Below, piece after piece: positions 8,740 through 15,875 of a stretch of DNA of 17,252 bases. The stretch is from assembly GCA_947632425.1 (NCBI GenBank), contig CANRPG010000017.1:1-17252 (forward strand). Reading direction: 5' to 3'. The notes beneath the pieces are model-generated. The model was not told where the DNA came from. It saw only the letters and a program-made list of their open reading frames with translations, and did no database searches. Every line of letters begins with the position of its first letter. Positions within the stretch are counted from its first letter, which is position 1. A program made the position numbers and the translations under genes. The stretch comes from an uncultured Clostridia bacterium (GTDB taxonomy: Bacteria; Bacillota; Clostridia; Oscillospirales; Ruminococcaceae).

Positions 8740-9432
8740 TTATTCTTTTCTCGGGTCTATGAGCTTTGCTGCATCTGCAACTCTGCCATACTGACCCTGA
8801 GCTTTTTCAAACGCTGTATTTGCGTCGTCGCCTGCTTTGATGAAGTCCATCATCTTGCCGAAGTTAACGAACTTATAGCCTATTATCTCGTCGTCCTCGT
8901 TGAGGGCTATCTTGGTAACGTAACCGTCGGTCATTTCAAGGTAGCGCGGGCCTTTTGCCAAAGTGCCGTACATAGTACCTACCTGAGAACGCAGACCCTT
9001 TCCGAGGTCTTCAAGTCCTGCGCCAATGGTAAGTCCGCCCTCTGAAAATGCGCTCTGCGAACGGCCGTAAACTATCTGCAAAAACAGCTCTCTCATAGCG
9101 GTATTGATAGCATCGCACACGAGGTCTGTATTAAGAGCCTCAAGGATAGTTCTGCCGGGAAGTATCTCCGCCGCCATTGCTGCCGAGTGGGTCATGCCTG
9201 AGCAGCCTATTGTTTCAACCAGGCACTCCTGTATTACGCCCTCTTTTACGTTGAGCGTGAGCTTGCAGGTACCCTGCTCGGGAGCGCACCAACCGATACC
9301 GTGGGTAAATCCCGATATATCGGTGATCTGTTTAGCCTTTACCCATTTTGCTTCCTCCGGTATCGGAGCAGCGCCGTGAGCTGCGCCCTGCGCTACGGGA
9401 CACATTCTTTCAACTTCGCTTGTGTAAGTCAT
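8740..9432 (-). CDS. NifU/IscU-like Fe-S cluster scaffold protein
   Basis: Encodes 230 residues from ATG 9432, chosen because GAAGGGAG lies 11 nt upstream. An in-frame start at 9531 has no such site and lies upstream of the predicted promoter. The middle resembles the NifU N-terminal/IscU fold. GWCAPEQGTCKLTLNV (C49, C56) matches the first cysteine loop and ETIGCSGMTHSAA (C77) matches the GCxxxxAS loop. Other cysteines are C11, C70 and C106. The third scaffold cysteine expected after the ELFLQIVYGR helix is not seen, and C49 is followed by Ala rather than the usual Gly-Asp. The C-terminal third (GPRYLEMTDGYVTKI...) is an extra module beyond a canonical IscU of about 130 residues. Neither a cysteine desulfurase nor suf genes are in the window. 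It is probably a variant scaffold or a dedicated partner of the GGGtGRT protein. Confidence 0.8.
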   Translation of the reverse strand: MTYTSEVERMCPVAQGAAHGAAPIPEEAKWVKAKQITDISGFTHGIGWCAPEQGTCKLTLNVKEGVIQECLVETIGCSGMTHSAAMAAEILPGRTILEALNTDLVCDAINTAMRELFLQIVYGRSQSAFSEGGLTIGAGLEDLGKGLRSQVGTMYGTLAKGPRYLEMTDGYVTKIALNEDDEIIGYKFVNFGKMMDFIKAGDDANTAFEKAQGQYGRVADAAKLIDPRKE

Positions 9433-9461
9433 ACTGATAAAAACTCCCTTCTGATATATGC

Positions 9462-9479
9462 TGCGGATAGGTTTCCGCA
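9462..9479 (-). promoter_or_regulatory. palindrome/hairpin at the 5' end of the NifU-like mRNA
   Basis: TGCGGA-N6-TCCGCA is a perfect 6-bp inverted repeat between the predicted transcription start (about 9483) and the ribosome binding site. It could be a stabilising 5' hairpin or an operator. Nothing identifies a bound protein. Confidence 0.45.
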
Positions 9480-9489
9480 ATACATATAT

Positions 9490-9518
9490 ATTATATATTA
9501 TTTTCACGTCTTTTTCAA
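9490..9518 (-). promoter_or_regulatory. promoter of the NifU-like/GGGtGRT operon
   Basis: On the minus strand TTGAAA (9513-9518) and TATAAT (9490-9495) have a 17-bp spacer. It is divergent from the promoter at 9582-9610, with about 63 bp between the two -35 boxes. Confidence 0.75.
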
Positions 9519-9581
9519 GGGCTTTTGACAACTTTTTTCAAAGACTTTTTCTTGGCACCCAAAAAGCCGTGCCATAGCGTA

Positions 9582-9610
9582 TTGCTAAAATACAAAAAGT
9601 ATGATATAAT
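9582..9610 (+). promoter_or_regulatory. promoter of the methyltransferase-polA operon
   Basis: TTGCTA (9582-9587) and TATAAT (9605-9610) are separated by 17 bp, with a TG one base before the -10 box (extended -10). The expected start near 9617 leaves only about 22 nt before the chosen ATG at 9639. Confidence 0.7.
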
Positions 9611-9638
9611 TATATAAAATATGTATGGAAGTGAGTAC

Positions 9639-10475
9639 ATGGAGGACTTTATAAACGCAGAGTTTACCGAAGAAGAAGTATGCCGCATGGTAGATGAGGC
9701 GCGCGCCGAGATACGAAAAGAGCGCACTGACAGTCAGGCGGCAAAGCGCGGCTGGAGCTTTGAAAAGCTATGCGACGACATTGACGTTTGCATATCTCCC
9801 GAACACCGCTTTGGCACAGATGCTTTTTTGCTTGCAGATTTTGCTGCCCCTAGGCACAAAGACTATGTATGCGACTTATGCGCCGGCTGCGGCATTGTGG
9901 CTTTTCTGATGATACGCGATTTTCAGCCCAGATACGTTGCCGCTTTAGAGATACAGCATCAGGCGGTGGAGCAGATGAATATATCATACGACAGGAAAAG
10001 CACTTTGCACATTGACATAATCGAGGGCGATCTGAAAGAATATAAAAGCGAAAAAGAGCTTGATGTGATAACCTGCAATCCTCCGTACAAAATAAATAAC
10101 ACGGGCATAAAAAACAGCAGTGATGCGGCTGCGGTTGCGCGGCACGAGATAATGTGCACCATTGACGACGTATGCAAAAGCGCAGCAAGAAATTTAAAAT
10201 TCGGCGGCAGGCTGTGCCTTTGCAACAGACCCGAGCGTTTGTGCGATGTTTTATACGCGATGAGGCAAAACGGCATTGAGCCGAAGCGTTTGCGAACGGT
10301 ACAGAAAACGCCGCAAACGCCGCCGTGGCTTATACTGGTAGAGGGGTGCAAGGGCGGAAAGCCGTTCATGACGATAGAGCCGCCGCTGTACACATCTGAC
10401 GGGAACGGCGGTTACTCGGCAGAGATGAAAAGGATATACAAACTGGATAAATACGGTCTGGAGGGCATGATATGA
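9639..10475 (+). CDS. tRNA1(Val) adenine-N6 methyltransferase-like protein (TrmN6/YfiC/YabB family)
   Basis: Encodes 278 residues of an SAM-dependent class I methyltransferase. ATG 9639 is preferred because GGAAG lies 7 nt upstream; an in-frame ATG at 9621 falls at the predicted transcription start with no binding site. HRFGTDAFLLADF, typical of this family, is followed by the SAM-binding VCDLCAGCGIVAF loop, an acidic LEIQ strand end and the catalytic NPPY (147-150), which marks N6-adenine methylation. In E. coli the target is A37 of tRNA(Val). The substrate here is assumed from family. A charged N-terminal extension of about 40 residues precedes the core. The last codon overlaps the polA start by 4 nt (ATGA), so the two genes are translationally coupled. 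Confidence 0.8.
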   Translation: MEDFINAEFTEEEVCRMVDEARAEIRKERTDSQAAKRGWSFEKLCDDIDVCISPEHRFGTDAFLLADFAAPRHKDYVCDLCAGCGIVAFLMIRDFQPRYVAALEIQHQAVEQMNISYDRKSTLHIDIIEGDLKEYKSEKELDVITCNPPYKINNTGIKNSSDAAAVARHEIMCTIDDVCKSAARNLKFGGRLCLCNRPERLCDVLYAMRQNGIEPKRLRTVQKTPQTPPWLILVEGCKGGKPFMTIEPPLYTSDGNGGYSAEMKRIYKLDKYGLEGMI

Positions 10476-13015
10476 AACTACTTGCGATAGACGGCAACAG
10501 CATACTTAACAGGGCATTTTACGGTATAAGAATGCTTTCAAACTCGAAAGGCATGTTCACCAACGCGATAACGGGATTTCTCAACATTTTTCTGAAAGAG
10601 CTATCTGAGGTATCGCCCGACTGTGCGGCGGTGGCGTTTGACCTGCCTGCGCCTACTTTCAGGCACAAAAAGTCTGCGGCATACAAGGCGAACCGCAAAG
10701 GTATGCCGCCCGAGCTTGCCATGCAGCTGCCGATAATAAAGCAGATACTTTCTGCTATGGGCATAAAGATAATTGAGTGCGAGGGCTTTGAGGCGGACGA
10801 CATTTTAGGCACGCTCTCACGCATATGCGCCGAAAACGGCGGCGAGTGTTATATAGTCACCGGCGACCGCGACAGTTTGCAGCTGGTAAGCTGCAGCACT
10901 ACCGTTCGTCTGGCGACAAACAAAGGCACTGTTATATACGACCCTGCGAAAGTAAAAGAGGTATACGGTTTAGAGCCCTTGCAGCTTATTGAAGTAAAGG
11001 CTTTGCAGGGGGATAGCTCTGACAACATATCGGGTGTTGCAGGAATAGGCGAAAAAACGGCTCTTTCGCTTATTCAGCAGTTTGGCAGTGTTGACGGTCT
11101 TTATGAAAATCTGGAGGGCAGCGCGCTGACGGCATCTGTAAAGGCAAAGCTTACAAACGGCAAAGAAAGCGCATATGAAAGCCGCTGGCTGGGCACTATA
11201 GTCAAAGATGCGCCTATACCGCAGGATTTGAGTGAATACGCAAAAAAGCCGCAGGATAATGCCGCTCTGTGCGATATTTTCGGCGAGCTTGAGATGTTTA
11301 AAATGCGCGAGCGTTTTGCAACGGGCTCACAAGGTGACACCGCTGCGGAAGAGCGCGTAAAGATTACCGATGCGCCCAAATTTAAGGTAAAGACTTTAGA
11401 CGGCGGTGCGCTTGAAAAGCTGAAAAGCGCCGCAAAGCCTGTATGTTTTATCTTTGCAGAGGGCAATTTGCAGGTATTTTCGGAGGGTGTTATATTTGAA
11501 ATCAGCGACGAGAAAACTGTGCTTGATTTTCTGGAAAGCGACTGCGAAAAATACTGCTTTGAGGGCAAGGCAGCGCACAAATTCGCGCTCTCTCACGGCA
11601 AGGCAGTAAAGAAACTGACCTTTGCGTGCGATCTTGCAGGGTATCTATTAAACTCGCTTTCTACCGAATACACCGTTGAGAATATGTGTCTGAAATACAA
11701 GGTAATGTACCGCTCTGACATGGCAGGATATGAGAATATTTCGTCGCTTGACGGGCTGTGCAGTCATCTGAAAGCGGAGATAAGCGGCAGCGGAATGGAC
11801 AGCCTGTTTTATGATATTGAGTTGCCGCTGTGCGAGGTGCTTGCCTCAATGGAGCTTGCAGGCGTAAAGGTAAACGCTGACGGCGTGCGCTCGTTCGGCG
11901 AGGGGCTCAAGGGCGATATAACGCAGCTGGAGCAGGAAATTTACGACATTGCAGGACATGAGTTCAACATATCATCGCCAAAGCAGCTGGGTGTTGTGCT
12001 TTTTGAGGAGCTGCATCTGCCGTGCAAAAAGAAAACGAAGTCGGGCTATTCTACCAATGCCGAGGTGCTTGAAGAGATAGCCGACCGCTCGCCCATTATA
12101 CCGAAAATACTGGAATACCGCACGCTTACTAAACTGAGCTCGACCTATGTTGACGGGCTTTTGAAAGAGATTCGTGCTGACGGCAGGGTACACTCCGTAT
12201 TCAAGCAGACAGAAACGCGCACTGGCAGAATATCTTCGACAGAGCCGAATATGCAGAACATTCCCGTTCGCAAAGAGATAGGCAGGAATATGCGAAAATT
12301 CTTTGTTGCGGAAAGCGGAAATCTGCTGCTTGATGCCGACTACAGCCAGATAGAACTTAGGGTGCTGGCGGCTGTTTGCGGTGATGAGAACATGAAAAAG
12401 ATATTTTTAAGCGGCGGCGACATACACACTTCTACCGCGGCGCAGGTGTTTGATATGCCCGAAGATTTTGTAACGCCTGAGATGAGGCGCGCTGCAAAGG
12501 CAGTGAACTTCGGCATAATTTACGGCATAGGGGCTTTCTCGCTCTCAAAAGACATAGGCGTTACGGTGGCGCAGGCTAAAAGGTATATACAAGACTATCT
12601 AAACAACTTCCCGAATGTGTCAAAGTACATGGACAAGGTGGTGGAAGATGCGCAGAAGCAAGGCTATGTTACCACCGTTTTTGGCAGGAGAAGATACATT
12701 CCGGAGCTTATGTCATCTAACAAAAACGTGCAGGCGTTTGGCAAGCGTGCGGCAATGAACGCACCTATCCAGGGCGCGGCGGCGGACATTATAAAAATAG
12801 CCATGGTAAGGGTGTACAAACGTCTTAAAGAAGAAAAGCTGAATGCCAGACTTATTTTGCAAGTGCACGATGAGCTTATAGTTGAGGCGGCAAAGGAAGA
12901 TGCCAAAAAGGCTGCTAAGATACTGTGTGAAGAGATGAAAAAGGCTGTTACTTTAGATGTGCCCATTCCTGCGGACGTTGGCACGGGCGAGAGCTGGTAT
13001 GATGCGAAGCAGTAA
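10472..13015 (+). CDS. polA: DNA polymerase I
   Basis: Encodes 847 residues, close to the family's usual length. It fills gaps in repair and removes Okazaki RNA primers. The N-terminal 5' nuclease (about 1-270) shows LAIDGNS with D7, FEADDILG, VTGDRDSLQL and LQGDSSDNISGVAGIGEKTA. The middle region (about 300-460) has the place of the 3'-5' exonuclease but lacks its acidic metal ligands (no DxE, no NxxxD). Proofreading is therefore probably absent, as in several Gram-positive PolA proteins. The polymerase domain has motif A DADYSQIELR (D623), motif B KAVNFGIIYG and motif C QVHDEL (D800, E801). The ATG is preceded by GGAGGG and overlaps the end of the methyltransferase gene. I see no terminator before the next gene. 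Confidence 0.97.
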   Translation: MKLLAIDGNSILNRAFYGIRMLSNSKGMFTNAITGFLNIFLKELSEVSPDCAAVAFDLPAPTFRHKKSAAYKANRKGMPPELAMQLPIIKQILSAMGIKIIECEGFEADDILGTLSRICAENGGECYIVTGDRDSLQLVSCSTTVRLATNKGTVIYDPAKVKEVYGLEPLQLIEVKALQGDSSDNISGVAGIGEKTALSLIQQFGSVDGLYENLEGSALTASVKAKLTNGKESAYESRWLGTIVKDAPIPQDLSEYAKKPQDNAALCDIFGELEMFKMRERFATGSQGDTAAEERVKITDAPKFKVKTLDGGALEKLKSAAKPVCFIFAEGNLQVFSEGVIFEISDEKTVLDFLESDCEKYCFEGKAAHKFALSHGKAVKKLTFACDLAGYLLNSLSTEYTVENMCLKYKVMYRSDMAGYENISSLDGLCSHLKAEISGSGMDSLFYDIELPLCEVLASMELAGVKVNADGVRSFGEGLKGDITQLEQEIYDIAGHEFNISSPKQLGVVLFEELHLPCKKKTKSGYSTNAEVLEEIADRSPIIPKILEYRTLTKLSSTYVDGLLKEIRADGRVHSVFKQTETRTGRISSTEPNMQNIPVRKEIGRNMRKFFVAESGNLLLDADYSQIELRVLAAVCGDENMKKIFLSGGDIHTSTAAQVFDMPEDFVTPEMRRAAKAVNFGIIYGIGAFSLSKDIGVTVAQAKRYIQDYLNNFPNVSKYMDKVVEDAQKQGYVTTVFGRRRYIPELMSSNKNVQAFGKRAAMNAPIQGAAADIIKIAMVRVYKRLKEEKLNARLILQVHDELIVEAAKEDAKKAAKILCEEMKKAVTLDVPIPADVGTGESWYDAKQ

Positions 13016-13021
13016 AAACTA

Positions 13022-13050
13022 TTGCAAAGCAGAAAAAAGTGTGATATAAT
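13022..13050 (+). promoter_or_regulatory. promoter of the LacI-family gene
   Basis: TTGCAA (13022-13027) and TATAAT (13045-13050) are 17 bp apart, with an extended TGA before the -10 box. It starts 7 bp after the polA stop. I saw no clear palindromic operator next to it. Confidence 0.7.
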
Positions 13051-13082
13051 ATCATTACTATTTACTTTCAGGGTGATCTTAT

Positions 13083-14078
13083 ATGAATGTTACTATAAAA
13101 GATGTTGCCAAGGCTGCAAACGTTTCGGTGGCGACCGTTTCAAGGGTGCTCAACGGCAGCGCGAGCGTTTCTAAAGAATCAACGCAGAGGGTGAACGATG
13201 CGATAAGAGAGCTGAAATACAGCCCGAACTTTCTGGGGCGCAACCTTCGCAAATGCGTTACCAACAGGATACTTGTAATTCAGCCGTCGTCGGATCATTC
13301 GCTGTATGCAAAGATAATTGCAGGCATGAGCGACGAAGCAGAGAAGGTGGGCTTTGACATAGTTACGGCTATCTCAAATGGCAGCAGAGAGTCTGAAAAG
13401 CGGCAGATGGACATGCTTTACAACCGCACTGTTGACGGCGCGGTGCTGCTGGGGACTTCTCTTGACAAGGACACGATAAACAGCATTGCGGAGAACTTTA
13501 ACATTGCGCTTTGCTGCGAGAGCGTTCACGGGGCTGACGTGCTGACTGTGGTTGTTGACGACGAGGCAGGCGGCTATGATGCGACCACGGCGCTTATCAA
13601 AAAAGGTCACACAAAGATAGCTATGATATCGGTGCAGGGTGATGTTATATCTTCGGGCTTGCGTGAAAGGGGCTACAAAAAGGCGCTGAAAGACCACGGC
13701 ATTGAGCCGAGAGAGGAATACATCTGGCACGGCGAGTATGAATATGAAAACGCCGCTGCGGCGACTGAGTATTTTCTTTCGCTGCCCGACAGACCGACCG
13801 CAATTTTCGCGGTGTCGGACAATCTGGCGGCAGGGGTAATAAAGACCGCCGCGCAAAGGGGCATAGCCGTTGGCAAAGAGCTTGCCGTGATAGGCTTTGA
13901 CGGCATTACATGGTGCGAGAGGTTTGTGCCGTCAATATCAAGCATAGCACAGCCGTGCGAGGAAATGGGCAGGCTGGTGGCGCAGAAGCTTATTGCGAAC
14001 ATCACCGAGGGCGCGAGCGACAAGGGCAGATACACGCTGAAACACAGCCTGGTTCTGAGGGAATCCACGGGCGACTGA
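13083..14078 (+). CDS. LacI-family transcriptional regulator
   Basis: Encodes 331 residues. The N-terminal helix-turn-helix and hinge are typical: TIKDVAKAANVSVATVSRVLNG (about 4-25) then KESTQRVNDAIRELKYSPN. The rest is a periplasmic-binding-protein-like effector domain, with VDGAVLLGTS, VVVDDEAGGYDAT, GHTKIAMIS, RERGYKKAL, PTAIFAVSDNLAAG, ELAVIGFDG and a typical SSIAQP near the C terminus. These proteins usually repress sugar-use genes and bind a sugar or nucleoside. The ligand cannot be told from sequence, and no sugar operon is adjacent. The start has an AGGGTGAT site upstream. It has its own promoter, so it may act on distant genes. Confidence 0.93.
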   Translation: MNVTIKDVAKAANVSVATVSRVLNGSASVSKESTQRVNDAIRELKYSPNFLGRNLRKCVTNRILVIQPSSDHSLYAKIIAGMSDEAEKVGFDIVTAISNGSRESEKRQMDMLYNRTVDGAVLLGTSLDKDTINSIAENFNIALCCESVHGADVLTVVVDDEAGGYDATTALIKKGHTKIAMISVQGDVISSGLRERGYKKALKDHGIEPREEYIWHGEYEYENAAAATEYFLSLPDRPTAIFAVSDNLAAGVIKTAAQRGIAVGKELAVIGFDGITWCERFVPSISSIAQPCEEMGRLVAQKLIANITEGASDKGRYTLKHSLVLRESTGD

Positions 14079-14088
14079 ATAATAATAA

Positions 14089-14118
14089 ACCCGTCGGAGA
14101 GAAGATCCTCTGACGGGT
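14089..14118. terminator. intrinsic terminator after the LacI gene
   Basis: ACCCGTCGGAG pairs with CTCTGACGGGT (11 bp, one G-U) around an 8-nt loop, starting 10 nt after the stop codon. The following plus-strand T-tract is weak (AGTTTGTAT). On the minus strand TTTATTATTATT follows, so it may also stop transcripts from the right. Confidence 0.65.
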
Positions 14119-14261
14119 AGTTTGTATATAGTGGTCTTTTTTCGCGCTTTCGCGCAGCCTGCGGAGCTGTTTAAAGCCTTCTGTACTTCGGTAATTCCCT
14201 CGTTTTGAGTGTGCTAATACTTCGACGCATTTTATTTGTTAAGATTTTTTCACATTGTACG

Positions 14262-14351
14262 GCGTTCCATAATGGAACGCGGAAAGTTTGATATGGCTAC
14301 TACTTAGGGAACGCCCTCTCTTGCAGGGCGTAGCGTTCCCTTTGGGAACGC
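14262..14351. repeat. five alternating copies of a GCGTTCC/GGAACGC core
   Basis: GCGTTCC (14262) and GGAACGC (14274) form a hairpin with a 5-nt loop. AGGGAACGC (14306-14314) pairs over 9 bp with GCGTTCCCT (14333-14341). The same GCGTTCCC (14333-14340) also pairs over 8 bp with GGGAACGC (14344-14351) across a TTT loop. The middle arm can therefore choose between two partners. Confidence 0.7.
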
Positions 14352-14353
14352 CC

Positions 14354-14398
14354 GAAGAATTATTTCGCCCCCAAAAATTAAAAGCGAAATAATTCTTC
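14354..14398. repeat. perfect 15-bp inverted repeat
   Basis: GAAGAATTATTTCGC (14354-14368) is exactly reverse-complemented at 14384-14398 across a 15-nt loop. T-runs after the arms are poor on either strand, so a terminator role is not obvious. Confidence 0.75.
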
Positions 14399-14403
14399 CC
14401 CCC

Positions 14404-14421
14404 GCGGTCGTTTACGACCGC
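14404..14421. repeat. 7-bp hairpin with TTTA loop
   Basis: GCGGTCG (14404-14410), TTTA, CGACCGC (14415-14421): a perfect GC-rich stem 5 nt after the 15-bp inverted repeat. Confidence 0.6.
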
Positions 14422-14511
14422 TGCACCCATTTGCGGAGCGCCTGCCGTATGGGGCTTTCGCCGTGCTGCGGCAGCGTGCGCAAGCGAACGCAGGCGACGA
14501 GGGTTTCATCG

Positions 14512-14529
14512 GCGTATGCTTGCATACGC
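14512..14529. repeat. 8-bp near-perfect palindrome
   Basis: GCGTATGC and GCATACGC are separated by only two T residues. As RNA the loop would open further. As DNA it looks like a protein-binding palindrome or a cruciform-type repeat arm. Confidence 0.6.
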
Positions 14530-14622
14530 TACGACCTTGACGACCCTTTTGAAAAAGGCTTGACCGAAAACTTTTCCTTTCTTGACAGGGTTTACGACTA
14601 TTGATATTAAACGGACTATGCA

Positions 14623-14705
14623 AAAGAATTACGGTTTCAGAATATGCGAGCTTTCGAGCATATTCTGAAATAGCCGCCACACTTTCGGCGGCTAAGTAAT
14701 TCTTT
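14623..14705. repeat. three-way-junction fold of perfect stems
   Basis: An outer 10-bp stem AAAGAATTAC (14623-14632)/GTAATTCTTT (14696-14705) encloses two perfect hairpins: a 13-bp stem TTTCAGAATATGC (14635-14647) with 14658-14670, and an 8-bp stem TAGCCGCC (14671-14678) with GGCGGCTA (14687-14694). Only three bases in the junction are unpaired (14633, 14634, 14695). It is equally foldable on both strands. Confidence 0.7.
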
Positions 14706-14754
14706 CATTGTGGCTTGGAGGCTTTAGCTGACAAGACACTGCGCTCCAGCAGGC

Positions 14755-14772
14755 TTGCTGCGAAAGCAGCAA
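14755..14772. repeat. GAAA-tetraloop hairpin
   Basis: TTGCTGC (14755-14761), GAAA, GCAGCAA (14766-14772): a perfect 7-bp stem with a stable GNRA loop on the plus strand. It lies in the 3' flank of the exchanger gene. Confidence 0.55.
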
Positions 14773-14849
14773 CATTATTACGCGCAAAAGTTGAAGTTAC
14801 ATTTTCTTGCCTCTTAATCTCTTGCTTCTGACAGCAACCTTTACGACCC

Positions 14850-15773
14850 TCAGTTACGTATAAATATATACACCGCATACGCAACATACATCAGCAGGGC
14901 GAAAATGCCTTTGGGGCGCGAATATTTGTCCTTTCTGAAAAGCATCAGCAGCATTATTATGCTGACCGCTGCAAGTATCGAGAGGTCTATGACAGACGAT
15001 AGCCTGACGGGCACGGGGTTGAGCGTTACCGAGAACGCCAGCACGAACAGCAGGTTGAATATATTCGAGCCGACAACGTTGCCCAGCGCGAGACCGTTCT
15101 CCCCTTTCGCAGAGGCGACTATCGAGGTCACGAGCTCGGGCAGCGATGTGCCCATTGCTATTATTGTAAGGCTTATAAGCGTCTGGCTCATGCCGAGTTT
15201 TTCAGCTATTACAACGGCGTTATCAACTACCATATCTCCGCCGACTACCACTGCCGCGAGACCTATTACTATAAAAATTATGCTCTTTACCGCCGAAAGT
15301 TTCTTGCTGTCGTCTTGCTCGGCGGTCTTGTTTTTCACGGCTTTGCGTATGGTCAGAAACAGGTACGCTGCAAAAAGCGCGACAAGTATCAGACCGTCAA
15401 TGCGCGAGAGGCGTTTGTCTATACTCAGTGCAAGCACAACGGCGGTTATCACTATTGAAAACGGCAGGTCAAATCTCTTTATATCGCGCTCGACAGGCAT
15501 TGCCGAAATTGCGGCGCACACGCCCACCACCACGAGCAGGTTGAACATATTCGACCCTATTACGTTGCCAAGGCATATCTCGTTGCTGCCTGCAAAGCCT
15601 GCGGATATGCTAACCGCGGCTTCGGGTGCGCTCGTGCCGAACGACACCACTGTAAGACCTATTATAAACTGCGGCACTTTAAGTATTCTGGCAACGCTGC
15701 CCGAGCCGTCAACGAAAACGTCTGCGCCCTTTATAAGCAGCACAAAGCCGACTATCAGCAAAATGTATTCCAT
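14850..15773 (-). CDS. CaCA-family Na+/Ca2+ exchanger (YrbG-like)
   Basis: Encodes 307 residues of a multi-pass inner-membrane antiporter that exports Ca2+ in exchange for Na+ (or K+/H+). Two inverted alpha repeats are clear. The first is VSFGTSAPE (E51) with GNVIGSNMFN (69-78); the second is IAMGTSLPE (E213) with GNVVGSNIFN. The two glutamates are the expected cation ligands. A short polar linker (KAVKNKTAEQDDSKK) joins the halves, as in prokaryotic members of this length. ATG 15773 is chosen because a GGAGTGA site lies about 10 nt upstream; an in-frame TTG at 15806 has none. It is transcribed divergently from the Fe-S aldo/keto reductase. No clear T-rich terminator follows; the inverted-repeat region begins there. 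Confidence 0.9.
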   Translation of the reverse strand: MEYILLIVGFVLLIKGADVFVDGSGSVARILKVPQFIIGLTVVSFGTSAPEAAVSISAGFAGSNEICLGNVIGSNMFNLLVVVGVCAAISAMPVERDIKRFDLPFSIVITAVVLALSIDKRLSRIDGLILVALFAAYLFLTIRKAVKNKTAEQDDSKKLSAVKSIIFIVIGLAAVVVGGDMVVDNAVVIAEKLGMSQTLISLTIIAMGTSLPELVTSIVASAKGENGLALGNVVGSNIFNLLFVLAFSVTLNPVPVRLSSVIDLSILAAVSIIMLLMLFRKDKYSRPKGIFALLMYVAYAVYIFIRN

Positions 15774-15828
15774 GTTTTTTAAGTCACTCCGAAAATTTAT
15801 TGTCAAAGAAAATTTATTATCAAATCTT

Positions 15829-15857
15829 ATTGTAGCACATTATAAAATATATTGCAA
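15829..15857 (-). promoter_or_regulatory. promoter of the exchanger gene
   Basis: On the minus strand TTGCAA (15852-15857) and TACAAT (15829-15834) have a 17-bp spacer. The predicted leader is about 50 nt. It is divergent from the promoter at 15876-15904, with only 18 bp between the two -35 boxes. Confidence 0.65.
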
Positions 15858-15875
15858 GAAATTTTTCAAAAACAC

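Larger units (their letters stand above)
14119..14849. repeat. non-coding region dense in perfect inverted repeats
   Basis: About 730 nt between the LacI gene and the exchanger hold no gene I can support. Frames here lack ribosome binding sites and run through hairpins. From left to right there are a GCGC hairpin (about 14143-14154), the GGGAACGC cluster (14262-14351), a 15-bp inverted repeat (14354-14398), a 7-bp TTTA-loop hairpin (14404-14421), an 8-bp hairpin (14512-14529), a short CCTTT/AAAGG hairpin (about 14545-14558), a three-way junction (14623-14705) and a GAAA-tetraloop hairpin (14755-14772). The whole looks like accumulated small palindromic repeat elements, or a relic of an insertion, rather than one regulatory leader. 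From 14262 to 14351, 14119-14261 shows little apart from the GCGC hairpin. Confidence 0.6.

Noticed and set aside
9515..9727. Minus-strand frame across the divergent promoters
   Set aside because: It overlaps two promoters and the start of the methyltransferase gene, and has no binding site.
14262..14351. CRISPR-like array
   Set aside because: Repeat cores are only 7-9 bp, alternate in orientation and lack regular unique spacers; no cas genes nearby.
14378..14680. 100-residue minus-strand frame in the repeat region
   Set aside because: It is built from hairpin arms, has no binding site and its composition is unlike the neighbouring proteins.
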